Of a stretch of 64,000 nt of DNA, positions 56,401-64,000 are shown piece by piece. The translations under genes were made by a program, and so were the position numbers. The notes beneath the pieces are model-generated. The model saw nothing but the letters and a program-made list of their open reading frames with translations. It did no database searches and was not told where the DNA came from. The stretch's first letter is position 1. Each line of letters opens with the position of its first letter. This stretch comes from Sphingomonas pokkalii (lineage in GTDB: Bacteria; Pseudomonadota; Alphaproteobacteria; Sphingomonadales; Sphingomonadaceae): contig NZ_QENQ01000001.1 in NCBI RefSeq assembly GCF_003096275.1, positions 1,856,731 through 1,920,730 of the forward strand. Reading direction: 5' to 3'.

Positions 56401-56457
56401 AAATGCCATGGCAATGAACGATACGCCGAAGAGCCCCCATTTGCACTGATATGTCAT
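53452..56457 (-). CDS. TonB-dependent receptor
   Basis: A 1001-aa receptor with signal peptide (1-26, SATASA). The TonB box/plug is EIIVTGTRIVRPNNVSNAPI, with SGGASAVYGSDAIAGVVNFI-type plug motifs, and the long barrel ends in a terminal Phe (VGVSARF). ATG 56457 has GGGGA upstream; a TATAAT lies 68 bases before it. Plug type (LNGQRMDNDV, IDILTGGASA) is that of sphingomonad and xanthomonad carbohydrate or peptide receptors. The GH127 remnant and GH43 next door suggest an arabinose-containing oligosaccharide, but this is inference. Confidence 0.92.
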   Translation of the reverse strand: MTYQCKWGLFGVSFIAMAFSATASAQVRTADFPQAETTPAQVPETDTAADTPRDASEIIVTGTRIVRPNNVSNAPITTIDSTYLKERGLARIEDALAQLPQVTPMLGLQGASWTSGSAPVGLRRLGAGRTLTLLNGQRMDNDVNIVPGALIDRIDILTGGASAVYGSDAIAGVVNFIIKRKFDGIAFDGEVSGFNHNNNSKLLSDIAKTAGYPSPSGYYLGGGNYFASLAAGKTFLGNRLNISAFATYKKADPIQFRDLDTTNCPLLMFDPANREAGNTKWSCDGTTYNPYNYFYAKGQDLTNAKGGVRAFRPYSTADEVRIQRVDSIQRRSETVNAGGFITADLPLGMRFGGSFLFSRVTERGRNSVDGGLWTPEAPVNCDNPFLGPQQAEVICGPATGTTALSDPISLSLFRPGMFMNFTNDTTDWRGALTLSGKVTDKIRFELSYQKTRNIQHGFADHQWRPDQDQRLARGLQVRNVNGIPTCLSKIDGTDPSCQPIDAFSSNVSISDAVYTWLSDTGSRRQQNDLQVLNGAVSGTLEDYGLKSPLAANGIGFAVTGEYRKYRNQSQGFGAWSNFTTFDGRTSVRELGGEIDIPLIENKPFFKELSVNGGYRISDYDVYNSLVRSWKAEASWAPVADLRFRGSYNRAVRVGVLERLEGENRYPNVAMLDLCAPPRAASDGKGATRYTFEQCSIGMTRAQYDALTTYTGCDSRGFCPTTLINGGNPDLQPERSRSITVGTVIQPRFLHGFTATIDWYDIMIRGAFEWTRIDMAFNQCYGNKVQFFCQFYKRDPQTGVLKVADARYNNSGYTATRGIDFSTNYALDPERLGIADHLGTFNLNFNGTLTTKYERQFAPGNTPWSCLGYFGFACGDPMPRWRHVAGLNWRLPWIEGGLGFTWRYTGATRISKLSSNKVLAAAPGETYPLADRIRPFSYFDFNANATVVKGVELRFNVQNLFDKDPPLIGFDTNYGIGQYFNTFPAYYAVRGRTLRVGVSARF

Positions 56458-56524
56458 GCTGTTTCCCCAAACAGACTTTTTGTGACAACCAAGGCTATCG
56501 CAACCGCTCGGTTCAGGCAAATAT

Positions 56525-56530
56525 ATTATA
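56525..56530 (-). promoter_or_regulatory. TATAAT -10 element for the TonB receptor gene
   Basis: A consensus TATAAT in an AT-rich patch (56517-56541) lies 68 bases before ATG 56457. No good -35 hexamer is visible at 17 bases, so an activator may be needed. Confidence 0.45.
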
Positions 56531-56579
56531 CTATATTCGGATCACGCACTGCTGCTGCCGCTACCAGCCGGTATCCCAG

Positions 56580-57014
56580 GCCCCGCGCGATCCGCGCCAT
56601 TTCACCGTGCGGGTGCGCGTGCCGGATCGGGCGCCCAGCGCGCTCTGCACCGCCGAACCGGCGGTCGCCGGCGTCCATCGCCTGCTCGTCGACGGCACGC
56701 CGGTCGCGGTCCGCATCGAGAAGGGCTATGCGGTCCTCACCCGCGAATGGCACCCCGGCGACCGGATCGAGCTGGACCTGCCGATGGCGGTGCAGCGCGG
56801 GTCGTGGCGGGAGGGCACGCCGATGATCGCGATCCCCGATTCTGCGCGGGCGAAGCGCACCGGCATGCCCATTCGCGAATTCCCGCGGGGCGAAGGCGCA
56901 GGCGAATATGCGCCGGGGGCCAGCAACAGCGGCACCGGCGGGGTGGCGGTCGAGCGGGCGCCGGCGCGAGCGCCCTCACCGGATTCGGTGGTCTGGCTGA
57001 CCGATATCGCCTGA
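56580..57014 (+). pseudogene. GH127 beta-L-arabinofuranosidase, C-terminal remnant
   Basis: About 145 codons encode the C-terminal beta-sandwich of a GH127 (DUF1680) enzyme: FTVRVRVPDRAPSALCTAEP, then RLLVDGTPVAVRIEKGYAVL and REWHPGDRIELDLPM. The catalytic (alpha/alpha)6 barrel with its Cys-Glu centre is missing; the frame upstream runs into the receptor promoter. Hence a 5'-truncated pseudogene of an enzyme acting on beta-L-arabinofuranosides of plant extensins or arabinans. Confidence 0.75.
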
Positions 57015-57020
57015 GCGTCG

Positions 57021-57037
57021 GGGAGCGCTGCGCTCCC
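57021..57037. terminator. Small hairpin between convergent genes
   Basis: A 7-bp stem (GGGAGCG and CGCTCCC) with a three-base loop, in the gap between the GH127 remnant and the GH43 gene. Could serve either strand; no T-tract. Confidence 0.3.
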
Positions 57038-57101
57038 TGCATCCGGCGGCGGGCGGCGGGGAGAACCCGCTGCCCGCGCTGCTATCGGCCTGGCCTGGTA
57101 T

Positions 57102-58673
57102 TCAGCCGCAGGGTGCGATCGCGCGATCCGGCTTTGCCATGGGCGGGGCCGCGTCCGGCGCAAGCGCCTCCCATTCCTCCACGCCGACGCCGGCGACGCT
57201 GCCGCCATGACTCGACGCGTCGAACACCGCGCGCAGGCAGCGCGTCCTGATCGCGGGGAAGCGCACCGTTTCGAACCGGTCGGTGCGGGTGCCATAACCG
57301 CGGGCGCCGGCGACGGGCTTCCAGCCCTTGTTCCAATATTCGAGATGCCAGGCCGCGGGTGGTGCGACGCCTTCGCCCGATCCGGCGGGCTGGTCGGCGA
57401 AGAAGCGGATCCGGCTCTCGGTCAGCGTCACCGGCGCTGCCCAGCGATATTCCACCCAGGGGCGCGGCGGATTGGCGCCGGTCCAACTGCCCCACATGTC
57501 CGGCGGCAGCGGCGCGCTGCGCACGATGCCGTCGTTCAGCGCGCCGATCCAATATTGCACCGGCAGCGGCAGGTTGGAGGCGGTGGCGAAGGCGCCGAGC
57601 GCACGATTGCGGGTCGGCGGTGCCGGCGGGCGCGGCGCGCGGGTGGGCGTGACCAGCTGGATCGCGGCGGGGGAGACGCTGTCGTCCCACGTCATTCGGT
57701 CCAGCGCCACCGATCGGCGGAAATGGCCGCCGCCCACCGCGTCGGCGGTGTGGTAGGCAAGGTACCATTGGCCCTTGAACTCCACGGCGCCGGCATGGGA
57801 GGTGGTCGACGAGACCGGTCGCAGCAGCACGCCGCGATAGGTCCAGGGGCCCAGCGGCGAGGTCGCCGTCGCATAGGCCTGGCAGGCATAATAGACCGCA
57901 GGGGTGCAGGCGCTGTCCGGCCCGGCATTGTTGGCGGCGTAGAGCAGGTAATAGACGCCCTTGCGCTTCATCAGCCACGGCGCCTCGAAGAAGCCGGTGA
58001 GGCCGGTGATCCGCTGCTCGGGGCTCTTGGGCGTGATCATGTCGGCGGCGAGCTCCATCGCGCGGATCTGGCCGAAGGTGCCCCAGTAGAGGAACACGCG
58101 CTTGTCGTCGTCGACCAGCACGGTGGGATCGATGTTCTGGATGTCGTTGGCGATGGGTACGCGCTGCGACACGATCGGCCCGGCGGGATGCGCGTCGCGC
58201 CACGGTCCGGTCGGCGCATTTGCGACGGCGACGCCGATCGCGAAGCCGTCCTTGGCATCGCTGTTCCGCTCCAGCACGGGGGCGTACAGGTAGAAGCGAC
58301 CATCGACGCCGCGCACCACCTGCCCCGCATAGGCCCGCCCCGGCTCCGCCCAGGCGAACACCGCCTCGGATCGGGCGACGGCGGGATAATGCTGCCAAAT
58401 GCCGCTTGCCGGATCCTTGGTCGACAGCAGCTGCCATTCGCGCATGATGAAGTCGTTGACGCCGTCCGGCGCTTCGTCGCGCCCCGCCAGGATCCACAGC
58501 GTATCGCCGTCGACCAGCGGTGCAGGGTCGGTCGAATAGGTGCGTCCGTCGCTCAGGATGGGATTGCCGGCGCTGTGCACCCTCCGGGGCGACGGTGCCG
58601 TCTGTGCCAGCGCCGTAGTGGACGCCGACAGCATGACCGCCAACGGCGCGATGCATCGTTTGTATCTGGGCAT
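57102..58673 (-). CDS. Secreted GH43-family glycosidase with C-terminal accessory domain
   Basis: A 523-aa protein with signal peptide (1-24, TTALAQ). The five-bladed propeller of GH43 is indicated by the three expected acids: Asp49 in YSTDPAPLVDGD (base), Asp182 in NIDPTVLVDDD (pKa modulator) and Glu230 in GFFEAPWLMKR (acid). Residues about 365-510 form a separate beta-rich module (ATASNLPLPVQYWIGALNDG to VEEWEALAP), like an F5/8-type carbohydrate-binding domain. GH43 enzymes cleave alpha-L-arabinofuranosides or beta-xylosides. Encoded beside a ROK regulator and TonB receptors. Confidence 0.87.
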   Translation of the reverse strand: MPRYKRCIAPLAVMLSASTTALAQTAPSPRRVHSAGNPILSDGRTYSTDPAPLVDGDTLWILAGRDEAPDGVNDFIMREWQLLSTKDPASGIWQHYPAVARSEAVFAWAEPGRAYAGQVVRGVDGRFYLYAPVLERNSDAKDGFAIGVAVANAPTGPWRDAHPAGPIVSQRVPIANDIQNIDPTVLVDDDKRVFLYWGTFGQIRAMELAADMITPKSPEQRITGLTGFFEAPWLMKRKGVYYLLYAANNAGPDSACTPAVYYACQAYATATSPLGPWTYRGVLLRPVSSTTSHAGAVEFKGQWYLAYHTADAVGGGHFRRSVALDRMTWDDSVSPAAIQLVTPTRAPRPPAPPTRNRALGAFATASNLPLPVQYWIGALNDGIVRSAPLPPDMWGSWTGANPPRPWVEYRWAAPVTLTESRIRFFADQPAGSGEGVAPPAAWHLEYWNKGWKPVAGARGYGTRTDRFETVRFPAIRTRCLRAVFDASSHGGSVAGVGVEEWEALAPDAAPPMAKPDRAIAPCG

Positions 58674-58789
58674 TGTGTGGATGCTCCTCCCCCTATCCGC
58701 TTTTCTGGTGGCGCGAGGAAACCCCGCCGTCTTCCCCCTGCCGCACCGTAAGGGGCGTCCTTAGAACTTCAATATATGATATACAGATT

Positions 58790-58985
58790 GCCATCATACG
58801 TTGGCAGCGGGGGCGATGGCGGAGAGGAATGCGGCCGGGAGGCGGCCGAACATGATCCCAATGCGGCTGGGTCGCCGATAGCGCCGCTTGTCGTACCTGG
58901 CCGGCAGTCGTGAAGAAGCTCAACGGGCGGCCGATTGCATCGGCAAGCGCATGGAGCTTCACATCGTGCTTCTCGATCGCATTCT
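58790..58985 (-). pseudogene. IS5-family transposase remnant
   Basis: On the minus strand the segment encodes KLHALADAIGRPLSFFTTAG then, in a shifted frame, DKRRYRRPSRIGIMFGRL and AAFLSAIAPAA. Both are from the DDE half of IS5-type transposases, with an internal deletion between them. It ends five bases before the ROK gene's stop. Confidence 0.75.
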
Positions 58986-58989
58986 CCCG

Positions 58990-60123
58990 CTACGCGCGCG
59001 CAATCGAAGCGTGAATCGGCAGAAGCGCGGCACCAAGGGCCGAGCCAGCACCTCCCAGCTTTGATATCTCGATGTCGTACCGCCCCTTCTCGCTGTCCGC
59101 GACATGGGCGCCCCAGGTGATCGCTCGGCGGTTGAGGCGGTCGGCCAGGCCATGCATGATCGCCGCCGGCAACGGGCTCATGAGACGGATCGCGCCCGGA
59201 TCGAACCACGCCAGCGCTGAGTTAATGCTTTGCAATAGCTGATCAGCCGCGCGCTCCATCCAATCTTCGATCACCGGTTCGTATCCCGCAATCGCCTCGG
59301 CAAAATTGGCCAGCGATTCGACGGTGCAGCCTGCCGCCTGCAATGTCGCAATGAGGTCCAGCGTCGTCGGGCGCGGCCGGTTGCCCGGATAGAACATGCC
59401 TATCTCACCCGAGCCCCCCGATTCACCGCGCATCAGCCGGCCTTCGTGCACGATCCCTGCCCCGACGCCGTGGCCAAGCAGGATCACCACCGCGGTCGTA
59501 CAGCGGCGGATCAACCCACCCAGATAATATTCGGCGAGCGCCGCCGCCGTCGCGTCATTCTCTATCCAGATCGGCAACCGCAGCGTGTCCGCGAAAACAT
59601 CGCGCAGCGGCGTGTCCTTCCACCCCGGCAGGTTACGAACCACGTGCCACCGATTGCCATCGCGCGACAGCGCCGGGCCGGGCACGCTGAAGCCGACGCC
59701 GTAGAACCGGCTGCCCAGCAGGCGATGCTCAATCGCCAGTTCCTGGATGCGGCGATCGACATGACGGGCAAAGCGCTGCGGATCAACGGGCTCGATCGTC
59801 TCGGACGTCAGCGAAATCACGCCACCGGCATAATCGACCAGCGCGATCTCGAGCAGGCCGGCGTAGATCGCCACCCCGACGGCATAGCCGCCGGCGGGCG
59901 AAATGCGGAGCGGTACGCTAGGCCGTCCTCGCCCCGCCAGCGTCTCGGCGGGGAGTTCGTCGATCAGCCCCTGCCCCATCAGCGCCTTTGTCAGCTTGGA
60001 GATGCCACTGTTGCTGATCTGCAGCGTGTCCGCCAGCGCTGAACGCGATTGCGGGCCGCGCGTGCGCAGCTGCCATAACAGGCGCTTCTCCTCGTCGAGC
60101 AGCCTAAGCGGTGGGTATCGCAT
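58990..60123 (-). CDS. ROK-family transcriptional regulator
   Basis: A 377-aa protein. It has an N-terminal winged helix (QSRSALADTLQISNSGISKL, TKALMGQGLIDE) and a ROK kinase-like domain with VILLGHGVGAGIVHEGRLMR then GSGEIGMF. The usual zinc-binding CxCGxxGC motif after that segment is absent (PGNRPRPTTLDLIATLQ instead), so sugar binding or fold stability may differ. It is divergent from the TonB receptor at 60245 with an AT-rich palindrome between, its likely operator. Probably represses the receptor operon and perhaps the GH43 gene in response to a sugar. Confidence 0.87.
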   Translation of the reverse strand: MRYPPLRLLDEEKRLLWQLRTRGPQSRSALADTLQISNSGISKLTKALMGQGLIDELPAETLAGRGRPSVPLRISPAGGYAVGVAIYAGLLEIALVDYAGGVISLTSETIEPVDPQRFARHVDRRIQELAIEHRLLGSRFYGVGFSVPGPALSRDGNRWHVVRNLPGWKDTPLRDVFADTLRLPIWIENDATAAALAEYYLGGLIRRCTTAVVILLGHGVGAGIVHEGRLMRGESGGSGEIGMFYPGNRPRPTTLDLIATLQAAGCTVESLANFAEAIAGYEPVIEDWMERAADQLLQSINSALAWFDPGAIRLMSPLPAAIMHGLADRLNRRAITWGAHVADSEKGRYDIEISKLGGAGSALGAALLPIHASIARA

Positions 60124-60160
60124 CGCGCCTATTCGATAGCAGCGCGCAACAGGTTCCGCG

Positions 60161-60182
60161 ATTTATTTCGCAGGAAATAAAT
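60161..60182. promoter_or_regulatory. Candidate ROK operator palindrome
   Basis: ATTTATTTC-GCAG-GAAATAAAT is a perfect 9-bp inverted repeat in the divergent promoter of the ROK and receptor genes. The AT-rich TTATTTC/GAAATAA arms resemble operators of the ROK regulators NagC and Mlc. It lies 38 bases from the ROK start. Confidence 0.6.
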
Positions 60183-60244
60183 AAATATGTCATTCGTCCG
60201 GCGCATCGGCGCCTCGAGTTCAAAGAACCACGGGGAGCAATTCG

Positions 60245-62746
60245 ATGAAGAAGCAATATCTTGCCGTTGGCTGTGCGCTGTTCGCGCTTGGCATCGCGGC
60301 CGCGCCGGCCTTCGCCCAGACGGCCGACACGCCGGCCGCCGATCCAGCCCAGACCGGCGAAGACGCCGGCACCGACATCATCGTCACCGGCTCGGCGCGC
60401 GCGCAGCGCCGCTTCGACATCTCCTACGCGATCAACTCGCTCAGCCAGGCCGACGTCCAGAAGATCGCGCCGAAGAGCTTCGCCGATCTGCTCGGCACCG
60501 TGCCCGGCATCCAGGTCGAAGCGACCGGCGGCGAAGTGCAGAACATAACCCGCGTGCGCGGCATTCCCACCGATCGCGGCTATCTGATCTTCCAGCAGGA
60601 CGGCCTGCCGCTCTATCACGAGATCGACGGCGTCTTCTTCAATTCCGGCGAAGGCATGAACCGCTACGACCTGATGACCGAGCGGGTCGAGATCGTGCGC
60701 GGCGGCCCGGCGCCGATCTATGCCAGCAGCGCGGCGGCGATCGCCAACAACATCACCGTCTCCGGCGGCCCCCAGGCACGCGGCAAGGCACAGCTGACGC
60801 TGGGCGATACCGGCCTGTACCGGCTCGACGCGATGCAATCCGGCCCGATCAGCGACAACACCTATTTCGCGATCGGCGGCTTTTTGCGCCAGCATGACGG
60901 CTATCGCTATGCTGGCTTCCCCAGCGACAAGGGCGGCCAGATCCGCGCCAACCTGAAGCATGTGTTCGATACCGGCTTCGTCAAGGTCTCGGCCGAATAT
61001 GTGAACGACCACAACGTCTTCTACCTGCCGATCCCGACCAACGATCCACGCAATCCGGCGGTATCGCTCAACAACTATATCGACTTCTTCGAAGGCACGC
61101 TGAACTCTCCCTCGCTTCGCGCGGTGAACATCAAATATCGCGACGGGGCCGGCAATATGCAGGGGATGCAGCGCGACCTTTCGAACGGCCGGCACATGCG
61201 CTTCTTCAACGCCGCCGCGGAGTATGAGGCGAATTTTGACGGCTGGCAGGTCTCCGCCAAGATCGGCGGCACCAAGGGCAAGGCGAGCTTCGACGCCTTC
61301 TATTCCACCACCAACCCGGCCGACGCGACCACCTTCGCCGCCGGCTATCTGAACGCCGCGCGCACCGCCTTCGGCCCCAATGTCGCCCGGCTCGGCTATG
61401 CGCTGGCGGGCACCAACGGGGCGACCGCCTATGATCCGTCCACCGCATCCGGCCTGATCATGTCCGGCCAGTATCGCGCGTCGGAATCTGATTTCTACTC
61501 GGTGCAGGGCGACCTGAGCGTAACCCGCAAGTTCGAAACCGGCATCGGCACCCATGATGTGCGGGTGGGCGTGTACAGCAGCTTCTACGGCAACACACTG
61601 CTCCAGGCCTATCAGGACATGCTGATCGAAGTGCGCAGCCAGCCGCGCACGCTGGATCTGCTCGCCTATTCGGCGACCGGCCAGGTGCTGGGTTCGGTCA
61701 CCCAGAACGGCGTGCTGCGCTACACCACCACGCTCAATCAGGGCAAAGCCGATGCCCAAATGATCGCGGTCTACGCCAATGACAGCTGGGACATCACGCG
61801 TGGCCTACGCGTCGACGCCGGCATCCGCACCGAGCGCTACAGCTACAAGGGCTATGCGCTGCCGACGACCCAGGTAAATCTGGGCGACGCGACCACGCTG
61901 GCGGACGACACCACCCGCGGCTTCACCGGCCAATTGCTCGACCAACGCCTCAAGCCCAAGGCGACCAACTGGACGGTCGGCGTCAATTACGACCTGACCG
62001 GCCATTTCGGCGTCTATGGCCGCCTCTCCAACCTGGAGGTGCCGCCGCAGATGGGCGTGGTCAGCAGTATCAACCCGACGATCGTCAAGACCAAGGCCCG
62101 CCAGTATGAAGCCGGCGTCAAGGCCAGCTTCGGCCCGCACTATCTCTATGCCACCGGCTTCTACACCAAGTTCAACCCGTTCAACGCCTCGTTCGCGGCG
62201 TTCAACCCGCAGACCGGCCGCAACGATCAAACGCTGCCGTTCATCGGTGAAGCATCGGTGAAGGGTGTCGAGGTCGATGGGCGCGTGGTGCCGATCCGCT
62301 GGTTCTCGCTCGACGGTTCGGTGACTTGGCAGAACCCGGAATACGCCAATCTCCAGAACAATTCGGGGGCCGATCCCAGCGCCGTGAACGGCAAGCAGAT
62401 CATCCGCGAGGCGAAGTTCTTCGGCAATCTGCGGCCGAGCTTCGATTTCGAGCTGGGCGAGAAGAAGGTCTCGATCTTCGGGCGCTTCGAATGGGTCGGC
62501 CGGCGCTATGTCGACCTGTTCAACCGCACCGCGATGCCGGGCTATCAGACGATCGGCAGCGGCGCTTCGCTCGATTGGGGTGGGTGGCGCTTCCAGGTGG
62601 TCGGCGACAATCTTTTCAACGCGCATGGCTTGACCGAGGGCAATACGCGTACCGACCAGTTCGCCGGCCAGGGCACGAGCCAAGCGATCTATGGCCGCCC
62701 GCTGTTCGGCCGCAACTTCCGCTTCATCCTCAGCCGCAGCTGGTGA
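60245..62746 (+). CDS. TonB-dependent receptor (833 aa)
   Basis: An 833-aa receptor with signal peptide (1-24, APAFAQ). The plug is DIIVTGSARAQRRFDISYAI, then RVRGIPTDRGYLIFQQDGLP and RVEIVRGGPAPIYASSAAAI. The barrel ends in a terminal aromatic (RFILSRSW). It is shorter than the other three receptors here and closer to siderophore/small-sugar types. ATG 60245 has CGGGGAG upstream. The divergent ROK regulator suggests a sugar-related ligand. The next gene's ATG overlaps its stop (TGATG). Confidence 0.92.
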   Translation: MKKQYLAVGCALFALGIAAAPAFAQTADTPAADPAQTGEDAGTDIIVTGSARAQRRFDISYAINSLSQADVQKIAPKSFADLLGTVPGIQVEATGGEVQNITRVRGIPTDRGYLIFQQDGLPLYHEIDGVFFNSGEGMNRYDLMTERVEIVRGGPAPIYASSAAAIANNITVSGGPQARGKAQLTLGDTGLYRLDAMQSGPISDNTYFAIGGFLRQHDGYRYAGFPSDKGGQIRANLKHVFDTGFVKVSAEYVNDHNVFYLPIPTNDPRNPAVSLNNYIDFFEGTLNSPSLRAVNIKYRDGAGNMQGMQRDLSNGRHMRFFNAAAEYEANFDGWQVSAKIGGTKGKASFDAFYSTTNPADATTFAAGYLNAARTAFGPNVARLGYALAGTNGATAYDPSTASGLIMSGQYRASESDFYSVQGDLSVTRKFETGIGTHDVRVGVYSSFYGNTLLQAYQDMLIEVRSQPRTLDLLAYSATGQVLGSVTQNGVLRYTTTLNQGKADAQMIAVYANDSWDITRGLRVDAGIRTERYSYKGYALPTTQVNLGDATTLADDTTRGFTGQLLDQRLKPKATNWTVGVNYDLTGHFGVYGRLSNLEVPPQMGVVSSINPTIVKTKARQYEAGVKASFGPHYLYATGFYTKFNPFNASFAAFNPQTGRNDQTLPFIGEASVKGVEVDGRVVPIRWFSLDGSVTWQNPEYANLQNNSGADPSAVNGKQIIREAKFFGNLRPSFDFELGEKKVSIFGRFEWVGRRYVDLFNRTAMPGYQTIGSGASLDWGGWRFQVVGDNLFNAHGLTEGNTRTDQFAGQGTSQAIYGRPLFGRNFRFILSRSW

Positions 62747-63903
62747 TGCGGACGCTCGCCTTCGCCGCCGCGCTTGCCGCGACTGCCCTCGCCACCCCGG
62801 CTTCGTCCGGGGCGGTTGACGACGGGGTGATGACGGCACTGTCGGCGCGGCTATTCCCGATGTTCGATGCCGCCGGGCAAGACCCGGCGGCACTCGATCG
62901 CATCGCCCGAGCCCCCGGCATGGCGGAGGTGCTGCGGGCACGCAGCAACCGCCGCACCGCATGCGGACAGGATCTGCCGTGCCGCGCCCAGGCGCTGTTG
63001 TGGAACGATAGCGAAGCGGAGACGCTGCGCCGGGCAGTCGCCGCGCTCCCTGGCCTGCCATCCGCCGATGACGGCACTGCCGCGCAGGCAGACCGCGAGA
63101 TTGCCGGCATCAACCAGATCCTGCGCTTCTATGCGCTGGGGGTGAGCCCCAGCAACCCGATCGACGGTCCCGGCACGATATCACCGCGGGACCATCAGGC
63201 GCGCCTCCAGGCCGCCGAGTGGATCGCGGGCACACCGCGCGCCGGATCAGCCCAGCCGCTCGATCCCAGCATCGACTATGCGCTCGCCCTGCTCGACGTG
63301 AGCGACCGCACCGACGCGATCGGCCATGAGCCGCTCAGCGGCGGCGCCAACGCCGCAGCGATGGCGCGGGCGAAAACGCTGGACTGGAAGCGCTATCGCT
63401 ACAGCGCGATGATCGTCACCGGCGTCGGCCCGGAAATCGAGGGGGAACCGCTCAGCCCGTTCGGGAAATATCATCTTCGCCTTGCCGCGCAGCGATTTGC
63501 GCAGGGCGATATCGCATTCATCCTCGTCACCGGCGGCCGCGCGCACCCCCGCGCGACGCCGTTCACCGAAGCGGATGAGATGCGCAAGGCGCTGATCGAA
63601 CGCTATGGCATCCCCGCCGACGCGATCGTCAGCGAGCCCTATGCCCGCCACACAACCACCAATTTGCGCAACGCCAGCCGGCTGCTCGCGCGGATGGGCG
63701 TGCCGATGGAACGGGAGACGGTGATCGTCTGCAACCCAATGCAGAGCGCCTATATCGAAAGCGCGAAGTTCACCGAACGCAACGCGGCGGAACTCGGCTA
63801 CCAGCCTGGCCGTGTCGTTCGCCGGATATCGCCGACGGAACTGGTGTTCGTGGCCGCCCGCGCTTCGGAGCGCATCGATCCGCGCGATCCCCTCGACCCC
63901 TGA
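62746..63903 (+). CDS. Secreted YdcF/DUF218-family protein
   Basis: A 385-aa protein with a signal peptide (1-17, ATALATPAS). The C-terminal half is a DUF218 (YdcF) domain: MIVTGVGPEIEGEPLSPFGK, FILVTGGRAHPRATPFTEAD, IERYGIPADAIVSEPYARHT and TTNLRNASRLL. The N-terminal ~180 residues are a helical extension with a Cys pair (TACGQDLPC) found in long Bacteroidota/sphingomonad members. YdcF binds SAM, but its reaction is unknown. Coupled to the receptor gene by a TGATG overlap. Confidence 0.8.
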   Translation: MRTLAFAAALAATALATPASSGAVDDGVMTALSARLFPMFDAAGQDPAALDRIARAPGMAEVLRARSNRRTACGQDLPCRAQALLWNDSEAETLRRAVAALPGLPSADDGTAAQADREIAGINQILRFYALGVSPSNPIDGPGTISPRDHQARLQAAEWIAGTPRAGSAQPLDPSIDYALALLDVSDRTDAIGHEPLSGGANAAAMARAKTLDWKRYRYSAMIVTGVGPEIEGEPLSPFGKYHLRLAAQRFAQGDIAFILVTGGRAHPRATPFTEADEMRKALIERYGIPADAIVSEPYARHTTTNLRNASRLLARMGVPMERETVIVCNPMQSAYIESAKFTERNAAELGYQPGRVVRRISPTELVFVAARASERIDPRDPLDP

Positions 63904-63915
63904 CAAGGAACCGCC

Positions 63916-64000
63916 ATGCGCCGCTTCGCCCTTGCCGCCGCCGCTCTGCTGTGTCCCGCCGTCGCCCATGCCTGGGGCCATACGGCGCATGCGGTGATCG
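63916..64000 (+). CDS. Start of an S1/P1-nuclease-like secreted protein (cut by window end)
   Basis: The first 28 codons encode a signal peptide (MRRFALAAAALLCPAVAHA) followed by WGHTAHAVI. A mature N-terminus of Trp-Gly then His is the hallmark of S1/P1 nucleases and zinc phospholipase C, where the terminal Trp amine and the His bind zinc. It starts 13 bases after the YdcF gene with AAGGA upstream, so it belongs to the same operon. The rest is outside the window. Confidence 0.6.
   Translation, partial: MRRFALAAAALLCPAVAHAWGHTAHAVI

Noticed and set aside
53812..56826. 1004-codon plus-strand frame opposite the TonB receptor
   Set aside because: Antisense shadow; the minus strand has signal peptide, plug and barrel features.
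1..64000. CRISPR array, rRNA or tRNA genes
   Set aside because: No regularly spaced direct repeats and no conserved RNA gene sequence were seen.

Overview
The window looks like chromosomal DNA of a Sphingomonas-like alphaproteobacterium. It has high GC, four large TonB-dependent receptors, ECF sigma/FecR signalling, a MoxR/VWA locus and plant-polysaccharide glycosidases. This is inferred from gene content and coding style; no rRNA or tRNA is present to confirm it. The first 1.2 kb holds remnants: a DUF3800 tail, a small hypothetical gene and the end of an IS630 transposase.

1.3-23.6 kb: one coordinated locus. Reading leftward from 19.7 kb, an operon of overlapping stop/start codons encodes a membrane protein, a DUF58 protein, a BatA-domain protein, a VWA membrane protein and a 1791-aa TPR protein, followed closely by a sensor kinase. 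A TonB receptor, an OmpR-type regulator and a MoxR ATPase follow on the same strand. A secreted M16 peptidase and a two-domain retropepsin-like protease run divergently. Four near-identical direct repeats (TGCAAG-N5-TGCAAG), all in the same orientation relative to the downstream gene, precede the four transcription units. They are probably the regulator's binding sites, which would make the locus a single regulon for an envelope stress, proteolysis or uptake function.

23.6-41.4 kb: an accessory island edged and interrupted by IS debris. It carries a DUF6249/ECF sigma/anti-sigma-like trio, a MarR-type regulator, and a glycan or lipid gene group (LpxL-like acyltransferase, TylF-like methyltransferase, two glycosyltransferases, UDP-glucuronate decarboxylase). 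An IS3 element follows, and next to it the most notable feature of the window: a six-gene RiPP (ribosomally synthesised, post-translationally modified peptide) operon. Reading leftward from 40.3 kb it encodes a 72-aa precursor, a radical SAM protein, a RiPP-maturation B12-type radical SAM C-methyltransferase, a radical SAM/SPASM protein, a Cys-motif/methyltransferase-like fusion and an HExxH-type putative peptide beta-hydroxylase. The five enzyme genes all overlap one another. No transporter, protease or immunity gene is visible, and the downstream side is cut by the IS3 element. Right of the precursor lies an IS3 remnant carrying a 162-bp MITE.

41.6-53.2 kb: an ECF sigma/FecR pair diverges from an STN-type TonB receptor, an M16 peptidase and a PNGase A-like amidase, with a convergent secreted HEFGH metallopeptidase. 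Together they suggest scavenging of glycoproteins or glycopeptides. 53.4-64 kb: a carbohydrate region with a TonB receptor, a truncated GH127 remnant, a GH43 glycosidase, an IS5 remnant, a ROK regulator with a candidate operator, a second TonB receptor, a secreted YdcF-type protein and the start of an S1/P1-nuclease-like gene cut by the window end.
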